From: Planctomycetota bacterium
Lineage (GTDB): Bacteria > Planctomycetota > B15-G4
Assembly (NCBI GenBank): GCA_021604805.1
Contig: BQJR01000004.1
Span: 372,001 to 436,000 of the forward strand
Direction of reading: 5' to 3'
Length of the DNA: 64,000 nucleotides
Positions 41,187-52,140 of this stretch are shown in pieces (the stretch's first letter is position 1; every line of letters starts with the position of its first letter). The notes below the pieces were generated by a model. That model did not search any database and had not been told where the DNA came from. It saw only the letters and a list, made by a program, of their open reading frames with translations. The translations under genes and the position numbers were made by a program.

Positions 41187-42719
41187 TTACTTGCCCACGT
41201 GCTCCGGCAAGATCGGCGTGAGTTCGAAGCGGTTGCTCAGGATCCAGCGGCCGACCGGCGTGGTCGGGTCGCCCGACTCGTAGTGCTTGAGTCGGTTGGA
41301 GAAGAGCCACAGCTGGCCTTCGTGTTCTTCCACCGTGGTGACCTGGAACTCTTCCCAGGCGTACTCGTAGAAGGAGATCGTGGTCGAGACGGCGCCGGGC
41401 TTGAGCCACGCCTCGCGGCGCACCTTGCGGGAGCGGTCGAGGTTGATCACCAGGCGTTGCCACGCGCCGACTTCGTAGTCGGGGTTCGCGAGCGTGGTCT
41501 CGGCGATGGCGATCAACTCCGGATCGGTGGACGCCGCCTTCGGCAAGCGCACGGCGTCGAGCGCTTGCACGGCGAGCTGCTTCAGGTGCGTGATCGCGCG
41601 GTCCACCTGCGCGGCTTGCGCGTCTCGGTCGGGGAACTCGGGGCGCGGCGCCGCGGGGTCGGTGATCGTCGGGCCGAGCACGGCCGGCGCTTCCATCGTG
41701 GCGTCGTACACGCGCGCCATAGCCACCGCGTGTTCGCCGGCGCGCAACCACATCATGTTCTCGTCGAACGCTCCCTTACCGAGGATGCGGCCGAGGATCT
41801 GGTTCTGGTCTTCGGGATCGGTCTCGAGGATGAACTCGGAGACGCGTTGACCTTCGAGCACGTCGCTGGCGATGCGTTCGCGCACGAGCTTCTCGAGATC
41901 GTCGAGCTGACGCACCCAGCTGCCGCCCACGTGGTTCACGAGGCTCGACACCTTCTGTTGATTCACCACGGAGTTGCCGCGGGCCTCGGCGAGCCAAACG
42001 AGATCGGTCGGGATCTCCTGCTCGCGCCAACGCCGCATGTCGATGGCCCAAGAACGGATCTGCGCTTCGCTGAACGGGTGCTCGAGATTGCCGGGGCGAT
42101 TCTCCGACGCGTACTTCGAGCTCAGCACGTCGAGCTGCGCGGTGATCGCGGCGGCGCGCGCGCGGTCGGCGTTGAGCTGCGTCATGCCGATGTCGAAGAG
42201 CTTCTGGAAGTTCGCCAGGTTGCCGCGGACGATCTCCACGTTCTCGTCGCCCTCGGGGAAGTCGCGCAGGCGCGCACCGAAGTCGGCGAGTTCCTTGCGG
42301 ATCGACTTCTCGCGGAACTCGTCGGCAAGGTGCTGCACCGAGAGCAGCTTCAGGTTCTCGTAGGCGGCGTTGATCGCCTTGTTGAGCGACACGAGCGCGT
42401 CGAAGTCGTAGCCAGCGGCGGGCGCGGCGCCGGCCGTGTTGGCCTTGGCTTCGATCTTGGCCCACAAGGTGTCGTAGCGTTTCTTGGCGGCGATCCAGTG
42501 CGCGTCGTCTTGCTGCGACACGGCGCCGAGTCGCTTGCCGGCCCAACCGAGTTGGTTGAGGTAGTACTCCGCGGTGTCCGCGTCGCCCGCAGCGAGATCA
42601 GGTTCGAGCGCTTCGTACTTCTCGATGCGACCGAGCGCCTGCACCACGAGCGGGTCCTGCGCGTTGGCAGCGACAGCGAGACTCGCGCAAGCGAGCAAGA
42701 TCAACACGAAGGACTTCAT
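41187..42719 (-). CDS. Exported protein of unknown function
   Basis: A 510-residue protein that I do not recognise. A signal peptide (SFVLILLACASLAVAANAQ) starts at ATG 42719. The mature part is mostly helical by composition, with an early region of EALEPDLAAGDADTAEYYLNQL and long Ala/Leu/Arg/Glu-rich stretches (100-260), then a mixed C-terminal third containing RREAWLKPGAVSTTISFYEYAW and QLWLFSNRLKHYESG. No transmembrane helix or metal site is apparent beyond the signal. It stands divergently from the kinase at 42842 with a 122-bp spacer, and convergent to nothing; regulation by that kinase is possible but not shown. Confidence 0.7.
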   Translation of the reverse strand: MKSFVLILLACASLAVAANAQDPLVVQALGRIEKYEALEPDLAAGDADTAEYYLNQLGWAGKRLGAVSQQDDAHWIAAKKRYDTLWAKIEAKANTAGAAPAAGYDFDALVSLNKAINAAYENLKLLSVQHLADEFREKSIRKELADFGARLRDFPEGDENVEIVRGNLANFQKLFDIGMTQLNADRARAAAITAQLDVLSSKYASENRPGNLEHPFSEAQIRSWAIDMRRWREQEIPTDLVWLAEARGNSVVNQQKVSSLVNHVGGSWVRQLDDLEKLVRERIASDVLEGQRVSEFILETDPEDQNQILGRILGKGAFDENMMWLRAGEHAVAMARVYDATMEAPAVLGPTITDPAAPRPEFPDRDAQAAQVDRAITHLKQLAVQALDAVRLPKAASTDPELIAIAETTLANPDYEVGAWQRLVINLDRSRKVRREAWLKPGAVSTTISFYEYAWEEFQVTTVEEHEGQLWLFSNRLKHYESGDPTTPVGRWILSNRFELTPILPEHVGK

Positions 42720-42841
42720 GGCGAGACCAGTTCGGGGAGCGTGACGCGAGGCGGGCATCCTACCGCGCGAGCAGGAACTGGCCAGCGCGCGGCAGCGCCC
42801 CCCGTGCCCGAGCGGCGCGTGGTCGCTACGCTGGGCCGCCC

Positions 42842-45800
42842 ATGTCCGACGCCGATTCCCGTACCGCCGCCGCGCTCACTTGGTTCACAGAGCTGTGTGA
42901 ACTCGCGCCCGCTGAGCAAGAGCGCGCCCTCGACGAGCGTTGCGACGACGCCCTGTTGCGCGCAGAGGTCGAAGCGCTGCTCGCGGCCGACGCGCAACCG
43001 AGCCTGGCGGGACCGTCGGCCGCACAGCTCGCGACGGCGCTGAGCGGCGAGCTGCCTGAACGCTTCGGCCCCTTCCGCGTCCTCGACCTCATCGGTCGCG
43101 GCGGCATGGGCACGGTGTATCGCGCGCAACAAGAGCGCCCCGCGCGCACGGTGGCGCTCAAGGTGCTCGCGTCGGGGCACCTCAACGACTCCGCGCGGCA
43201 ACGCTTCGAGCTCGAGGTCGAGCTGCTCGGACGACTCGAACACGAAGGCATCGCGCGCATCCACGCCGCGGGCAACGAGGTCACGAGCAGCGGCACGCAT
43301 CCGTGGTTCGCGATGGAGCTGGTTCACGGCTCGCCGTTGCTCGAACACGCGCGCGCGCTCGACCGCCGTGCACGCCTGCAGCTCTTCCTGCGCGTGTGCG
43401 ACGCCGTGGAACACGCGCACCGACACGGCGTGATCCATCGCGACCTCAAGAGCGCGAACGTGCTCGTCACGCAGGCGGGGCAGCCCAAGGTGCTCGACTT
43501 CGGTGTGGCGCGCGGCGCCGATGGGGAGCGCACGCGATCGTCGGCACTCACGCTCGACGGTCAGGTCGTGGGCACACTCAGCACGATGAGCCCCGAGCAA
43601 GCGCGCGGAGAGGTCGACGCCATCGACACGCGCACCGACGTGTACGCACTCGGCGTGCTGCTGCACCAACTGCTCACGGATCGTCCGCCGCTCGAGCTCG
43701 ACGGCCTGCCGCTGGCCGACGCGCTGCGCCGCATCACTGACGACACGCCGCCCGCGCTCGCCCGTCACGACGCCACGCTCGCCGGCGACCTCGACGTGAT
43801 CACGAGCAAGGCGCTCGAGAAGCAACCCGCGCGGCGCTACGGCTCCGTGGGCGCGCTCGCCGACGACCTGCGCCGACACCTCGAGCACCGCACGATCCTG
43901 GCCTCCCCGCCGGACACGCTCGACCGCGTGCTGCGCTTCGCGCGGCGGCACCGGCTGGCCGTGGGCGGCGCGAGCGTGTTGCTCGTCGCGCTGCTGAGCG
44001 CCACGCTCGTGAGCCTGAGCTACTGGCGCGACGCTGAACGCGAGCGCAGCGTGGCCGAAGGCGAACGTGGTGTGGCGCAGACAGAACGCGCCGCGGCCGT
44101 GCGCGCGCGCGATGTGGCCGAGCAGGAACGCAGCGTCGCCGAGCAGCAGCGCGATCGCGTGGCCCAGCTCTACGCCTTCCTGCGCGGGACCTTCGGCGCG
44201 GTCGACCCGAACCTCGCCGCGGGCCGCGAGATCAGCGTGCGCGAGATCCTCGACGCCGCCGCCGCCAAACTGCGCGCCGATCCGCCCGAGGACCTCGCGC
44301 TGCGCGCCGACATGCACGGTTTGCTCGGCGAGACCTACGGCGACCTGAGCCTGATGAGCCAAGCGCGCGAGCACCTGAGCACGGCGCTCGCGCTGATCGA
44401 GAACGCCAGCACGCTCGACACGAACCCACCGACCTCCGCGACCATCGACCCCGCGCTGCATGCGCGCGCGCTCGCCGACCTGGCCGTCATCGCGATCAAC
44501 GAGTACGACTTCGCGCGCGCCGAGCAGCTCGCGCTGCGCTTGCGAACGCTCGGCGAGCACGAGCCTTCCGTCACGCACGATCAACACGCCGTCGCGCTGC
44601 ACACGCTCGCGATGATCCAGACGCGCACGCTGTCCGAGCGCCTCGAGTTCGTGGACGCCGCCATCGCGCTCGTCGACACGGACACCCACGCGGCGTCGCA
44701 CCTGCGCATGCTCGTGGCGCGCGCGGAGTTGCTCGCCGAGTCGGGCCAGGCGGCAGCGGCGATGCAAGCGGCTGAACACGTGGTCGAGCTCGCCCAGCAC
44801 TCGGGCCGACGCTCCTCACTCATCCAGGCGCGCTCCACGCTCGCCCTGCTGCGCGCCCAGCAAGCCGACCCACGCGCCTTCGACGACGCGCGCGCCTTGC
44901 TCGAAGAGCTCGACGACGTGCTCGGCGCCGACCACCCGCAGACCCACGCACACCTGCTCTCGATCCTGCACGCCTGGATGACGGTCACCGGCAACGTGCC
45001 CGACTTCGCGCACGAGCGCCTGGCGCGCGCCGCCGACGACCTCGCACACGCGAAGCACGACGTGAGCCCGAACACCTGGAACCTGTTGGCCCAGCTCGAG
45101 CTGCGCCGCGGCGACTGGACGGCACTCGGGCACACCTGCGACCTCGCCTTGGCACCGCACGCCGAGCTGCTCGAAGGTCTGGACGCAGGACAAGACGCTC
45201 CGCACGACACCCCGCTCGCCACCGTGCTCGCGCTGCTGCTCGAGATGCGCATGGAGGTGCGCTACCGCGCGGCCGCCTACCCCGAGGCCCTCGCCGACGG
45301 CGCGCTCGTGAACCGCCTGAAGCCGATCCCCAGCTCGCGCTTCAGCCAGTTCATGGCGCTCACGCTGTTGAGCACCGAGGGCCTGACAGCCGCCGTCGAC
45401 TCCGCGCGGAGCGACGTGACGCGCATGCTCGCCGCCGACCAGCGCGCCGACGCCGCGCAACTCGAGTTCGCCATCGCCCAGATCAGCGAGCGCTACGCCG
45501 AGGACGAAGACGATGCGCGCGAAGTGCTCGCCGCCTACGCACGCGGCCTCGCGCTCGCCGGCGACGCCGAGGTCGCGAGCACACCCAACCTCGACGTGGC
45601 CTTGCGCACGCTCGGCGCAGAGCACGCGTCCAACGGTGACCCCGCGGCCGCGCTCGCTTGCTACCTGCGCATCACCACCAGCCTCCAAGGTGCCGGCCCG
45701 GGCGCCGAAGCCAGCGCGCACAGCGAACTCGCCGGCGTGCAGTTCGGCTTGGCGCGCGAACGCTCCGACCTCGCGCTCGCCGAGGGCGCCTTCGCGTCCT

Positions 45801-46087
45801 TCGCGCGCGCCGTCGCGCTGCGTCGTGAGGTGAGGCCGCGCGACACCGAAGGCCTCGCTGCCGACCTGGGCAACTTCGCCATCGCGCTAGGGCAGTTCGA
45901 CCGTCGTGACGCCTGCTTGGAACGTTTCGACGAAGCCTTCGCCTTGCTCGACGATCCGGCGTCGCCGCTGCACACCGCACTCGCCGGCGCGCGCGCTCAG
46001 CTCCTGACGCTCTTCGAAGCCTCCACGCCCAGCGGCGCCGCGCCGCCCTCGGACACCACGCACACCTCGTCGGACGGCTCGCGCTAG
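42842..46087 (+). CDS. Transmembrane Ser/Thr protein kinase with TPR-like C-terminal region
   Basis: A 1081-residue PknB-type kinase. The N-terminal 70 residues ([21 protein letters not shown]) are the usual helical leader. The kinase domain (76-345) has the glycine loop GRGGMG (85-90), ATP-binding K107, catalytic HRDLKSAN (199-206), DFG (219-221) and [15 protein letters not shown] transmembrane helix follows near 375-395 ([21 protein letters not shown]), then a coiled-coil of ERS/AER repeats and about 600 residues of degenerate TPR helices. It phosphorylates unknown Ser/Thr targets at the cytoplasmic membrane. The ECF sigma factor gene ends 4 bp from its stop in the opposite direction, which suggests a linked module. 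Confidence 0.92.
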   Translation: MSDADSRTAAALTWFTELCELAPAEQERALDERCDDALLRAEVEALLAADAQPSLAGPSAAQLATALSGELPERFGPFRVLDLIGRGGMGTVYRAQQERPARTVALKVLASGHLNDSARQRFELEVELLGRLEHEGIARIHAAGNEVTSSGTHPWFAMELVHGSPLLEHARALDRRARLQLFLRVCDAVEHAHRHGVIHRDLKSANVLVTQAGQPKVLDFGVARGADGERTRSSALTLDGQVVGTLSTMSPEQARGEVDAIDTRTDVYALGVLLHQLLTDRPPLELDGLPLADALRRITDDTPPALARHDATLAGDLDVITSKALEKQPARRYGSVGALADDLRRHLEHRTILASPPDTLDRVLRFARRHRLAVGGASVLLVALLSATLVSLSYWRDAERERSVAEGERGVAQTERAAAVRARDVAEQERSVAEQQRDRVAQLYAFLRGTFGAVDPNLAAGREISVREILDAAAAKLRADPPEDLALRADMHGLLGETYGDLSLMSQAREHLSTALALIENASTLDTNPPTSATIDPALHARALADLAVIAINEYDFARAEQLALRLRTLGEHEPSVTHDQHAVALHTLAMIQTRTLSERLEFVDAAIALVDTDTHAASHLRMLVARAELLAESGQAAAAMQAAEHVVELAQHSGRRSSLIQARSTLALLRAQQADPRAFDDARALLEELDDVLGADHPQTHAHLLSILHAWMTVTGNVPDFAHERLARAADDLAHAKHDVSPNTWNLLAQLELRRGDWTALGHTCDLALAPHAELLEGLDAGQDAPHDTPLATVLALLLEMRMEVRYRAAAYPEALADGALVNRLKPIPSSRFSQFMALTLLSTEGLTAAVDSARSDVTRMLAADQRADAAQLEFAIAQISERYAEDEDDAREVLAAYARGLALAGDAEVASTPNLDVALRTLGAEHASNGDPAAALACYLRITTSLQGAGPGAEASAHSELAGVQFGLARERSDLALAEGAFASFARAVALRREVRPRDTEGLAADLGNFAIALGQFDRRDACLERFDEAFALLDDPASPLHTALAGARAQLLTLFEASTPSGAAPPSDTTHTSSDGSR

Positions 46088-46091
46088 CCGC

Positions 46092-46658
46092 TCACGCGCC
46101 CGCGTCGATCCAGCTGCGCAGGCAGGCGCGGGCGGCGCGCCAATCGTTCTTCACCGTGGCGGGGGACACCCCCAGCACGTCGGCGGTCTCGCGCACATCG
46201 AAGCCGGCGAACCAACGCAGCTGCACCACTTGCGCGTGACGCGGGCTGGCCGACTCGAGACGCGTGAGCGCGGCGTCGAGGTCGATCAGGTTCAGGTCCT
46301 CGGGGTCGTCGCCGAGCAGGCCGGCCGTGAGCGTGCAGCGTTGGGCGCCGCCGCCGCGTCGCTCGGCGCCGCGAGCACGCGCGTGATCGATGAGCACGCG
46401 GCGGATCGTGCGCGCCGCCGTGGCGAAGAAGTGTTGACGGTCGTTGAAGCCCGCGCGGTCGGCGTCGACCAGGCGCACGTAGGCTTCGTGAACCAGCGCC
46501 GTGGGCTCGAGCGTGTGATCCACACGTTCCGTGCGCAGACGTCGCGCGGCCAGCGCACGCAGCTCGTCGTAGACCAACGGGAGCAGCTCTTCGGCGGCCT
46601 GGGCATCCCCCGCCGAGGACGCGCTCAGCAGCTGCGTGATGTCGGGCGACGGGCTCAT
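46092..46658 (-). CDS. ECF-type RNA polymerase sigma factor (Sig-70_X6-like)
   Basis: A 188-residue alternative sigma factor. Region 2 covers [24 protein letters not shown] to [19 protein letters not shown]; region 4 is [47 protein letters not shown] with the helix-turn-helix. The subtype, with [15 protein letters not shown], is the one common in Planctomycetota and Acidobacteria. It is divergent from the collagen-like gene (111-bp spacer) and convergent with the kinase, so kinase-sigma linkage is likely but the promoters it reads are unknown. Confidence 0.92.
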   Translation of the reverse strand: MSPSPDITQLLSASSAGDAQAAEELLPLVYDELRALAARRLRTERVDHTLEPTALVHEAYVRLVDADRAGFNDRQHFFATAARTIRRVLIDHARARGAERRGGGAQRCTLTAGLLGDDPEDLNLIDLDAALTRLESASPRHAQVVQLRWFAGFDVRETADVLGVSPATVKNDWRAARACLRSWIDAGA

Positions 46659-46769
46659 GCCGACATTCTCGCAGAATCTTTAGCCCTCCCGGCGCGCGCC
46701 CACGCTTCCCCGGCTGAACCGCGCGTTTCCCCGCGCGCCCCCCCGTCATCGAGCACCTGGGAGCCTCCC

Positions 46770-47894
46770 ATGAACACCCCCACCGAGCTGCGCAGGCAGC
46801 CCTTCATGAAGCACCTGATCTGCAGCCTCGTCGCCCTCGCCTTCCTCGGCTCGAGCGCCGCCCCCGTGGCCGCACAAGTGCGTCTGCACACCACGCTCTA
46901 CAAGACCAAGACCACCAGCAAGGGCACCAACTTCACGCCCTTCAAGAGCGGCAAGCTCGACGCCTTCCGCGTGACCGTCCGGCTCTACGCCGACAGCGAC
47001 CCGCTCGTGCCCCTGCTCGACGAGATGGGCATGGACTGGGCCGAGACCCTCACCGTGCGCACGATCCCGAAGCCCACCGTGATGACCGATCCGTCGGCGG
47101 GCGTGTTCATCGAACCCGCGCCGGTGAAAGGCACCTTCGACCTGATCGTGGGCGCGACGAAAGCGTTGCCGCAGGCCGCGGTGATGAACATGGACACGAT
47201 CCTCTTCACCACGCAAGTCGTGCGCCTCGACAAGAACGACGTGGTGAAGACGACCTACGCCGAGTCCCCCGCGCAGGTCTTCGGCTCGGCGGTGCTCGCG
47301 TCGAGCGTGGCCGGCCCGATGGGCGACACCGGTCCCGCGGGCCCCGAAGGCCCGACCGGTCCGCAAGGCCCCAAGGGAGACACAGGCGACGCGGGCCCGG
47401 CGGGCGCGCAAGGCGAGCAGGGTCCGCAAGGCGACACCGGCCCGGAAGGTCCCGCCGGCGCGCAAGGCCCTGCTGGCGAAGCCGAAGACTTCGCGCAGGT
47501 CGCGAGCGCGCTCGGCCCGTTCAGCAACGCGATGACAGCGAACTATTCGGTGAACGCGTCGACCAGCATCACGGTGGACCGCCCGGGCAAGATCCTGTGC
47601 CTCGGGAGCATGCAGTTGCTCTACGGCGACAGCGGTTCGAGCAGCCTCGCTTTCAACGTGCGACTCACGGCCGACGGCTCTGAAGTGGCGCAACCGCTCA
47701 CCAGCGGGATCGACGGTTCGACCTTCGCCGGTGACACTTTTCTGATCCGTGAAGGCATCGTGGTGCACGGTGTCTGGGCGGTCACCAACGAGAACGGCGG
47801 CACGATCACGCTGGCGCTCGAGTCGCGCTCGGGCAGCCCGTCGCCGCCGAGCGTGAGCAACCCCTTGCTGAACGCGATCTTCATCGCGGACTGA
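46770..47894 (+). CDS. Exported collagen-like protein
   Basis: A 374-residue exported protein. A signal peptide (hydrophobic stretch [21 protein letters not shown]) ends near residue 36. Residues 37-180 form a beta-rich N-terminal domain ([36 protein letters not shown]). Residues 182-238 are about 19 uninterrupted Gly-X-Y triplets ([20 protein letters not shown]), predicting a triple helix; Pro at X and Asp/Gln/Glu at Y are frequent. The last 135 residues ([13 protein letters not shown] to the end) are a C-terminal trimer-type domain, possibly C1q-like. Cell-surface or matrix structure is the likely role. ATG 46770 follows GGGAG by six bases. Confidence 0.85.
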   Translation: MNTPTELRRQPFMKHLICSLVALAFLGSSAAPVAAQVRLHTTLYKTKTTSKGTNFTPFKSGKLDAFRVTVRLYADSDPLVPLLDEMGMDWAETLTVRTIPKPTVMTDPSAGVFIEPAPVKGTFDLIVGATKALPQAAVMNMDTILFTTQVVRLDKNDVVKTTYAESPAQVFGSAVLASSVAGPMGDTGPAGPEGPTGPQGPKGDTGDAGPAGAQGEQGPQGDTGPEGPAGAQGPAGEAEDFAQVASALGPFSNAMTANYSVNASTSITVDRPGKILCLGSMQLLYGDSGSSSLAFNVRLTADGSEVAQPLTSGIDGSTFAGDTFLIREGIVVHGVWAVTNENGGTITLALESRSGSPSPPSVSNPLLNAIFIAD

Positions 47895-47921
47895 AGCGGG
47901 CGCGCTCGCGAGGCGAGCCGC

Positions 47922-49820
47922 TCAGCGTGCGCGGTGCTGCTCGAACAGCAAGGTGACCGCGTCGTCGAGCACGTGGTGCAGGCCTTTGGGCAAGGCCTTG
48001 CGCGCGCGCGCGGCCCACTTCTCGACGCTCGCTGCGTCGAGCTTCGGCGGCGCCGGGCCGATCGCTCGATTCGCTTCGGGATGAGCACGCAACCAGGCTT
48101 GCAAGCGGTGCACCGCGCGACGTTGGCGATCGAGGAGTTCGCTGGCGGCGCGTCCGGCCTGCCAGTCGTGCAGCGCGGCTTGCGCGGGCGCGCCCGCGTC
48201 GACGCGATGGATCACGAGGATCGGCACGCCGTCGACCTCGATGGAGTCCGCCGGTTGAGACTCGCGATCGAGCTGCTCGACGAAGGCGTCGTACCAAGAC
48301 TCGCGCGTGACGTGCATGACCCACAGCACACCGTCGACGCTGGGAGTGTCGGTGTCCACGAGCTGGATGTCGCCGCGCAGCTTGACCGGCGCCGCGCTCT
48401 GCACCACGCCGCCTGCGATGGGCACGAGCAAGGCGTCACCCGGAGCAGCGAGCGCGTTGATGCGGTCGAGGCCTTGCCAGTAGCTCACGGCCCAGTAGTC
48501 GGTGGCGTCGTCGAGGCCGGTGGCCTGCGCGCCCGCCAAGCCGCCCGGGAGCGCGTTGAACCAAGTGATCGCGAAGGGGTGCGCGCGCAAGCTCGGCAAG
48601 GCCACGGAACCAGCGAGCGCTGCGGCGCCCGCGAACACCACCACGCGGCGTTGCGCGGCGACGCGTTCGAGCACGGCCCCGGCGCCCAGCGCCGCGAGCG
48701 CTGCGAGCGGCGGCGCGAACTCGATCAGGTGTCGGACGCCGCCGAAGTTGCGCATACCGGGGATCAGCGTGCGACCGACGGGCACAGCCACGGCGAGCAA
48801 CAACCAGAACCTGAGTTCGGGGCTCACACGACGCGCGAACAAGCCCACGGGAGCGAGCGCGAGCAGCACGAGCGGCGTCGTCCAGACCACGTGCAACAGT
48901 GCGTGGGTGGAGAGCGCCGGCACGTGCAGAACACGCAGCTCGCCGCGGAGGTCGCCGCGTTCGTCGAAGAGCACGCTGCCCACGCCGAGCACGAAGCGCA
49001 GCTCGCTGCGCACGCCGTCGATCAGGTCGGGCCAGAGCCCGGGCGTGAAGAGCACGTAACTCGCCCATCCAGTGGCGCAGGCAAGCACCAGCACGAGTGG
49101 ACGCGGGAAGCGCAGGCGCTCCCTGCGCCGGAGCCGCCACAGCGCGAGGACCCCCGCGCCGAGCAACAACTGCGGCGGCAGGAACAGGGCGTTGGGTTTC
49201 TGCGCGAGGGCCAGACCGGAACACGCACCTGCGAGCAGCACCCAACGACCGCGCCCACTCTCCATCGCGCGATAACCGGCGAGCACGGCGAAGGTGTAGA
49301 AGGCCATCTCGGGGATGTCCTTCAAGTTGTGATGGCCGTGCGCGAAGACGCGCGGCATGAAGGCCAGCAGCACGCCCGCGAGCACGCCCACGAGCAGCCC
49401 GGCGCGGCGCGCCATGAAGGCCACGAGCACGTACACCAGCAACGCGAGCGTCAGCGGCGCGGGGAGGTGATGCGCCTGGAAGGCTGTGAGCCAGTCGAGC
49501 TGCTGAAAGAACACGCGACACGAGATCGCCGAGAGCACGGCGCCGACTTCGCAGACCTGAAACCAGGGGAAGCTCTTCGCGCTGAAGTCCGGATGCGGTT
49601 CGCGCAGCAGTTGCGGCGGGTGTTCGCGCGCGGCCGAATGCGCGAGCGAGGGATCGCCCTGACGCCACGATTCGAGCACCTGCTCGCCGTAGGGATACTC
49701 ACCCGCGACCTGATCCCAACTCGGACCGTAGTCGGCCGAGAGGAACAGGAACACGAGCAAGCAGCCGAGGGCGGTCAGCCCTGCGGCACAACGAGCGGCG
49801 CGCGCGGAGGCGGGTGGCAT
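47922..49820 (-). CDS. Glycosyltransferase family 39-like membrane protein
   Basis: A 632-residue multipass membrane protein of the GT39/PMT type, which move sugars from polyprenyl-phosphate donors to external acceptors. The luminal start SWDQVAGEYPYGEQVLESW is followed by repeated hydrophobic helices (LTLALLVYVLVAFMARRAGLLVG) and the loop FAHGHHNLKDIPEMAFYTFA, which occupies the place of the family's acidic catalytic loop; then NALFLPPQLLLGAGVLAL and further helices to about residue 410. The C-terminal 220 residues are soluble, with a mix of helices and strands (DDATDYWAVSYWQGLDRINAL). The acceptor is unknown. It is convergent with the collagen-like gene, 27 bp apart. Confidence 0.78.
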   Translation of the reverse strand: MPPASARAARCAAGLTALGCLLVFLFLSADYGPSWDQVAGEYPYGEQVLESWRQGDPSLAHSAAREHPPQLLREPHPDFSAKSFPWFQVCEVGAVLSAISCRVFFQQLDWLTAFQAHHLPAPLTLALLVYVLVAFMARRAGLLVGVLAGVLLAFMPRVFAHGHHNLKDIPEMAFYTFAVLAGYRAMESGRGRWVLLAGACSGLALAQKPNALFLPPQLLLGAGVLALWRLRRRERLRFPRPLVLVLACATGWASYVLFTPGLWPDLIDGVRSELRFVLGVGSVLFDERGDLRGELRVLHVPALSTHALLHVVWTTPLVLLALAPVGLFARRVSPELRFWLLLAVAVPVGRTLIPGMRNFGGVRHLIEFAPPLAALAALGAGAVLERVAAQRRVVVFAGAAALAGSVALPSLRAHPFAITWFNALPGGLAGAQATGLDDATDYWAVSYWQGLDRINALAAPGDALLVPIAGGVVQSAAPVKLRGDIQLVDTDTPSVDGVLWVMHVTRESWYDAFVEQLDRESQPADSIEVDGVPILVIHRVDAGAPAQAALHDWQAGRAASELLDRQRRAVHRLQAWLRAHPEANRAIGPAPPKLDAASVEKWAARARKALPKGLHHVLDDAVTLLFEQHRAR

Positions 49821-49917
49821 CGGGGCATCCTAGCTCGCGAAGGTCGAGCTGGATGCGGGGGACTCGGAGCGCGGCGTCGCCAGCGAGCGCGCGCCCGCCG
49901 GCGACCCCGTCCGCGAC

Positions 49918-52140
49918 TCAGTCCGCGAGCTGCGGCAGGATCGTCGGGTCGAGATACTTCTCGGGGCTCTGGGTGAAGCGACGCACGGCCGTCTTGTTGA
50001 AGAGGTAGACCTTCTTGCCCTCGTACATCACGAAGGGGTCGTTCTCCGAGACCACGCGCGTGGGGTACACGGGGCAGTAGGTCTGGCTGATCGTGCGCGC
50101 CGGGAGCTCCATGCTCGCGAGCTGCGGCAAGACCTCGGGCGAGAGGTAAGCGGCCTGATCGGCCTCCCACTTCTTGGCGCACTTGCTGCAGCACAGTAAG
50201 ACTTCCTGACCATTGAAGTCGACGGCGATGGCTTCGTCGTCGTCGAGCACTTCCACCTTGGTCATCACCGGGCAGAAGACTTGTTTGGTGCCGACCGCAG
50301 GCGCGGCGGCAACGGCCACCGGCGCGCTCGCCACGACCGCCTTGGCCGGCTCGCGCTCGACCCGCGCCACGGCAGTGTCGAGGTTAGCGGGCATCCGCGT
50401 GCGACGTGCAACGGACTTCGCCGCCGGCGCCGTGGAACGCACGCGCGGCGTGTTGGCCGACACGCGCATGCCGCTCGGCGTCAACACCTCCACGAGATCC
50501 GAGTTCGTGCCCTTGGCGGCGCCACCGACCACGAAGATCTCGCCGCGCCACGGCACCAAGCGGTGCACGATGCGCGGCGTGTGCGTGCCGACCATCTCCC
50601 ACGCGCTGCCGTCGCTCGTGAGACGCATCACTTCGCCCCCCGCGACACTCGCGTAGAGCTGACCGTCGAGCTCGCACGCCGCCGACGCGAAACCGGCGAA
50701 GGACATCTCGCCCAGCAACTCGGGACCGCGCGACCACTGACCGGTGCGCGGGTCGTAGATGTCGACTTCGCGCGAGACTTCGTCCTCGTCGTCCATGCCG
50801 CCCATCACGTAGATGCGGCCTTCGTGCACGGCGGTGATCAGCGCGCGACGCGCGAAGGGTTGCGCCACGCGACGCCAGGGAGCCAGCGGATCCGAGAGGT
50901 CGAGCGTGTACATGTGGTCGGGCCACACGTTGCCTTCGATCTCGCCGAGCATGTTCCAGCCGCCGATCACGTAGAGCGTGTCGTCCACCACGACCATGTC
51001 GTGCGAGGAGCGCGCTTCGGGGATCGGCGCCAACCATTCCCACTGCATGGAGTGCGGGTTGAAGCGCGCGCAGTCGGCCACCGAGTAGTTGTCACGCTGG
51101 GTGCCGCGGGAGTTGCGCGGCTGCATGCCACCCACGCGGTAGACCATCTCACCGTGCGCGGCGAGGTTCAGACCTTGCAGACGCGGTCCGGCGGGCAAGT
51201 TCTCCCACACGCCGCCCGCGTCGAGATCGATGCGCGAGAAGCGGCCACTCACGGCCTCGGTGTCGTAGTCGTGCGTGCGCGCGATGTGCCCGCCGTACAC
51301 GTACATGTAACCGCCCGCCTCGACCGCGCCGAAGCTCGACGTGGCTTGCGGCAAGGACAGGAACGAACGAATCGCCATGTTGTTCGCGGGCGCCGCGCTG
51401 TCCGCGGGCGCTTCGACCGGGGCCGGCGCCACGTGCGCGGTCATCGCCACGCTCGCACGCTGACGCTCACCGACCTGCGCCACCACGGAGGCGTAGGCGC
51501 GCGACTCCTCGTACGCTCGGCCTTCGTGCTCGCCGGCGCCGCCGATGGTGGCGCGCGCCCAGGCGCCGTAGCGTCCGGTTTGCGAGAACGACTCGGTGAG
51601 CCCCTGCTCATCGGTGACGACCAGCGTGCGCCCACCGTCGGGGAGGTACACGGTGACTTCGGAGCCTTGCAGCGGCTCGCCGCGCAGCAGCATCTGGAAG
51701 CGCAGGTCGCCGAGCTGGCCCACGGGCACGAGCTCCACCGGCGTGGCGTCGCCGAGGCGCGTGTCGTCGGCGAACACGTCGTCGCCGAGGATCGCCTTCG
51801 GGAAGTAGCTCACCAAGTTGCCGGGCTTGTCGCCCACCTGGTGCACGCCGAGCTGCAGCGCGCCGAAGAGCAGTCGCGACTCTTCTTCGGAGAACTCCAC
51901 GCGGTAAGCGAACTCGTCGTCGAGCAGCGTGAGCGGCGACACGGAACCGTTCGTGCCGCGCGCGTAGAGCTTGATGCCGCCGATCATCCCGATCGCCACG
52001 TCCTCATCGGGATCGAGGTCCTCACTGAGGATCACGTACGCCACACCACCGGTCGGCTCGGGGACGACGAACACGAAGTGCGCGCGCGCAGAGCTGGCCG
52101 CGGCGAAGATCAGAAGCAGGACAAGAAGGATGCGGCTCAT
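49918..52140 (-). CDS. Exported DUF4198-Kelch-YHS multidomain protein
   Basis: A 740-residue exported protein with an unusual domain chain. After a signal peptide (1-20, ASSARAH) comes a DUF4198/NikK-like beta domain to about residue 220 (HFVFVVPEP...LTLLDDEFAYRVEFS), a type linked to metal uptake. Residues about 255-570 are Kelch repeats (GYMYVYGGHIA, TLYVIGGWNM, RIYVMGGMDD, EIFVVGG), forming a propeller. Then two YHS-type metal-binding domains: one with FCPVMTKVEV and LLCCSKCAKKWE, intact; the second with YCPVYPTRVV but LFNKTAVRRF in place of the second Cys pair. A Fur-box-like site lies 154-168 bases upstream. A periplasmic copper or iron-sensing role is inferred. Confidence 0.8.
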   Translation of the reverse strand: MSRILLVLLLIFAAASSARAHFVFVVPEPTGGVAYVILSEDLDPDEDVAIGMIGGIKLYARGTNGSVSPLTLLDDEFAYRVEFSEEESRLLFGALQLGVHQVGDKPGNLVSYFPKAILGDDVFADDTRLGDATPVELVPVGQLGDLRFQMLLRGEPLQGSEVTVYLPDGGRTLVVTDEQGLTESFSQTGRYGAWARATIGGAGEHEGRAYEESRAYASVVAQVGERQRASVAMTAHVAPAPVEAPADSAAPANNMAIRSFLSLPQATSSFGAVEAGGYMYVYGGHIARTHDYDTEAVSGRFSRIDLDAGGVWENLPAGPRLQGLNLAAHGEMVYRVGGMQPRNSRGTQRDNYSVADCARFNPHSMQWEWLAPIPEARSSHDMVVVDDTLYVIGGWNMLGEIEGNVWPDHMYTLDLSDPLAPWRRVAQPFARRALITAVHEGRIYVMGGMDDEDEVSREVDIYDPRTGQWSRGPELLGEMSFAGFASAACELDGQLYASVAGGEVMRLTSDGSAWEMVGTHTPRIVHRLVPWRGEIFVVGGAAKGTNSDLVEVLTPSGMRVSANTPRVRSTAPAAKSVARRTRMPANLDTAVARVEREPAKAVVASAPVAVAAAPAVGTKQVFCPVMTKVEVLDDDEAIAVDFNGQEVLLCCSKCAKKWEADQAAYLSPEVLPQLASMELPARTISQTYCPVYPTRVVSENDPFVMYEGKKVYLFNKTAVRRFTQSPEKYLDPTILPQLAD

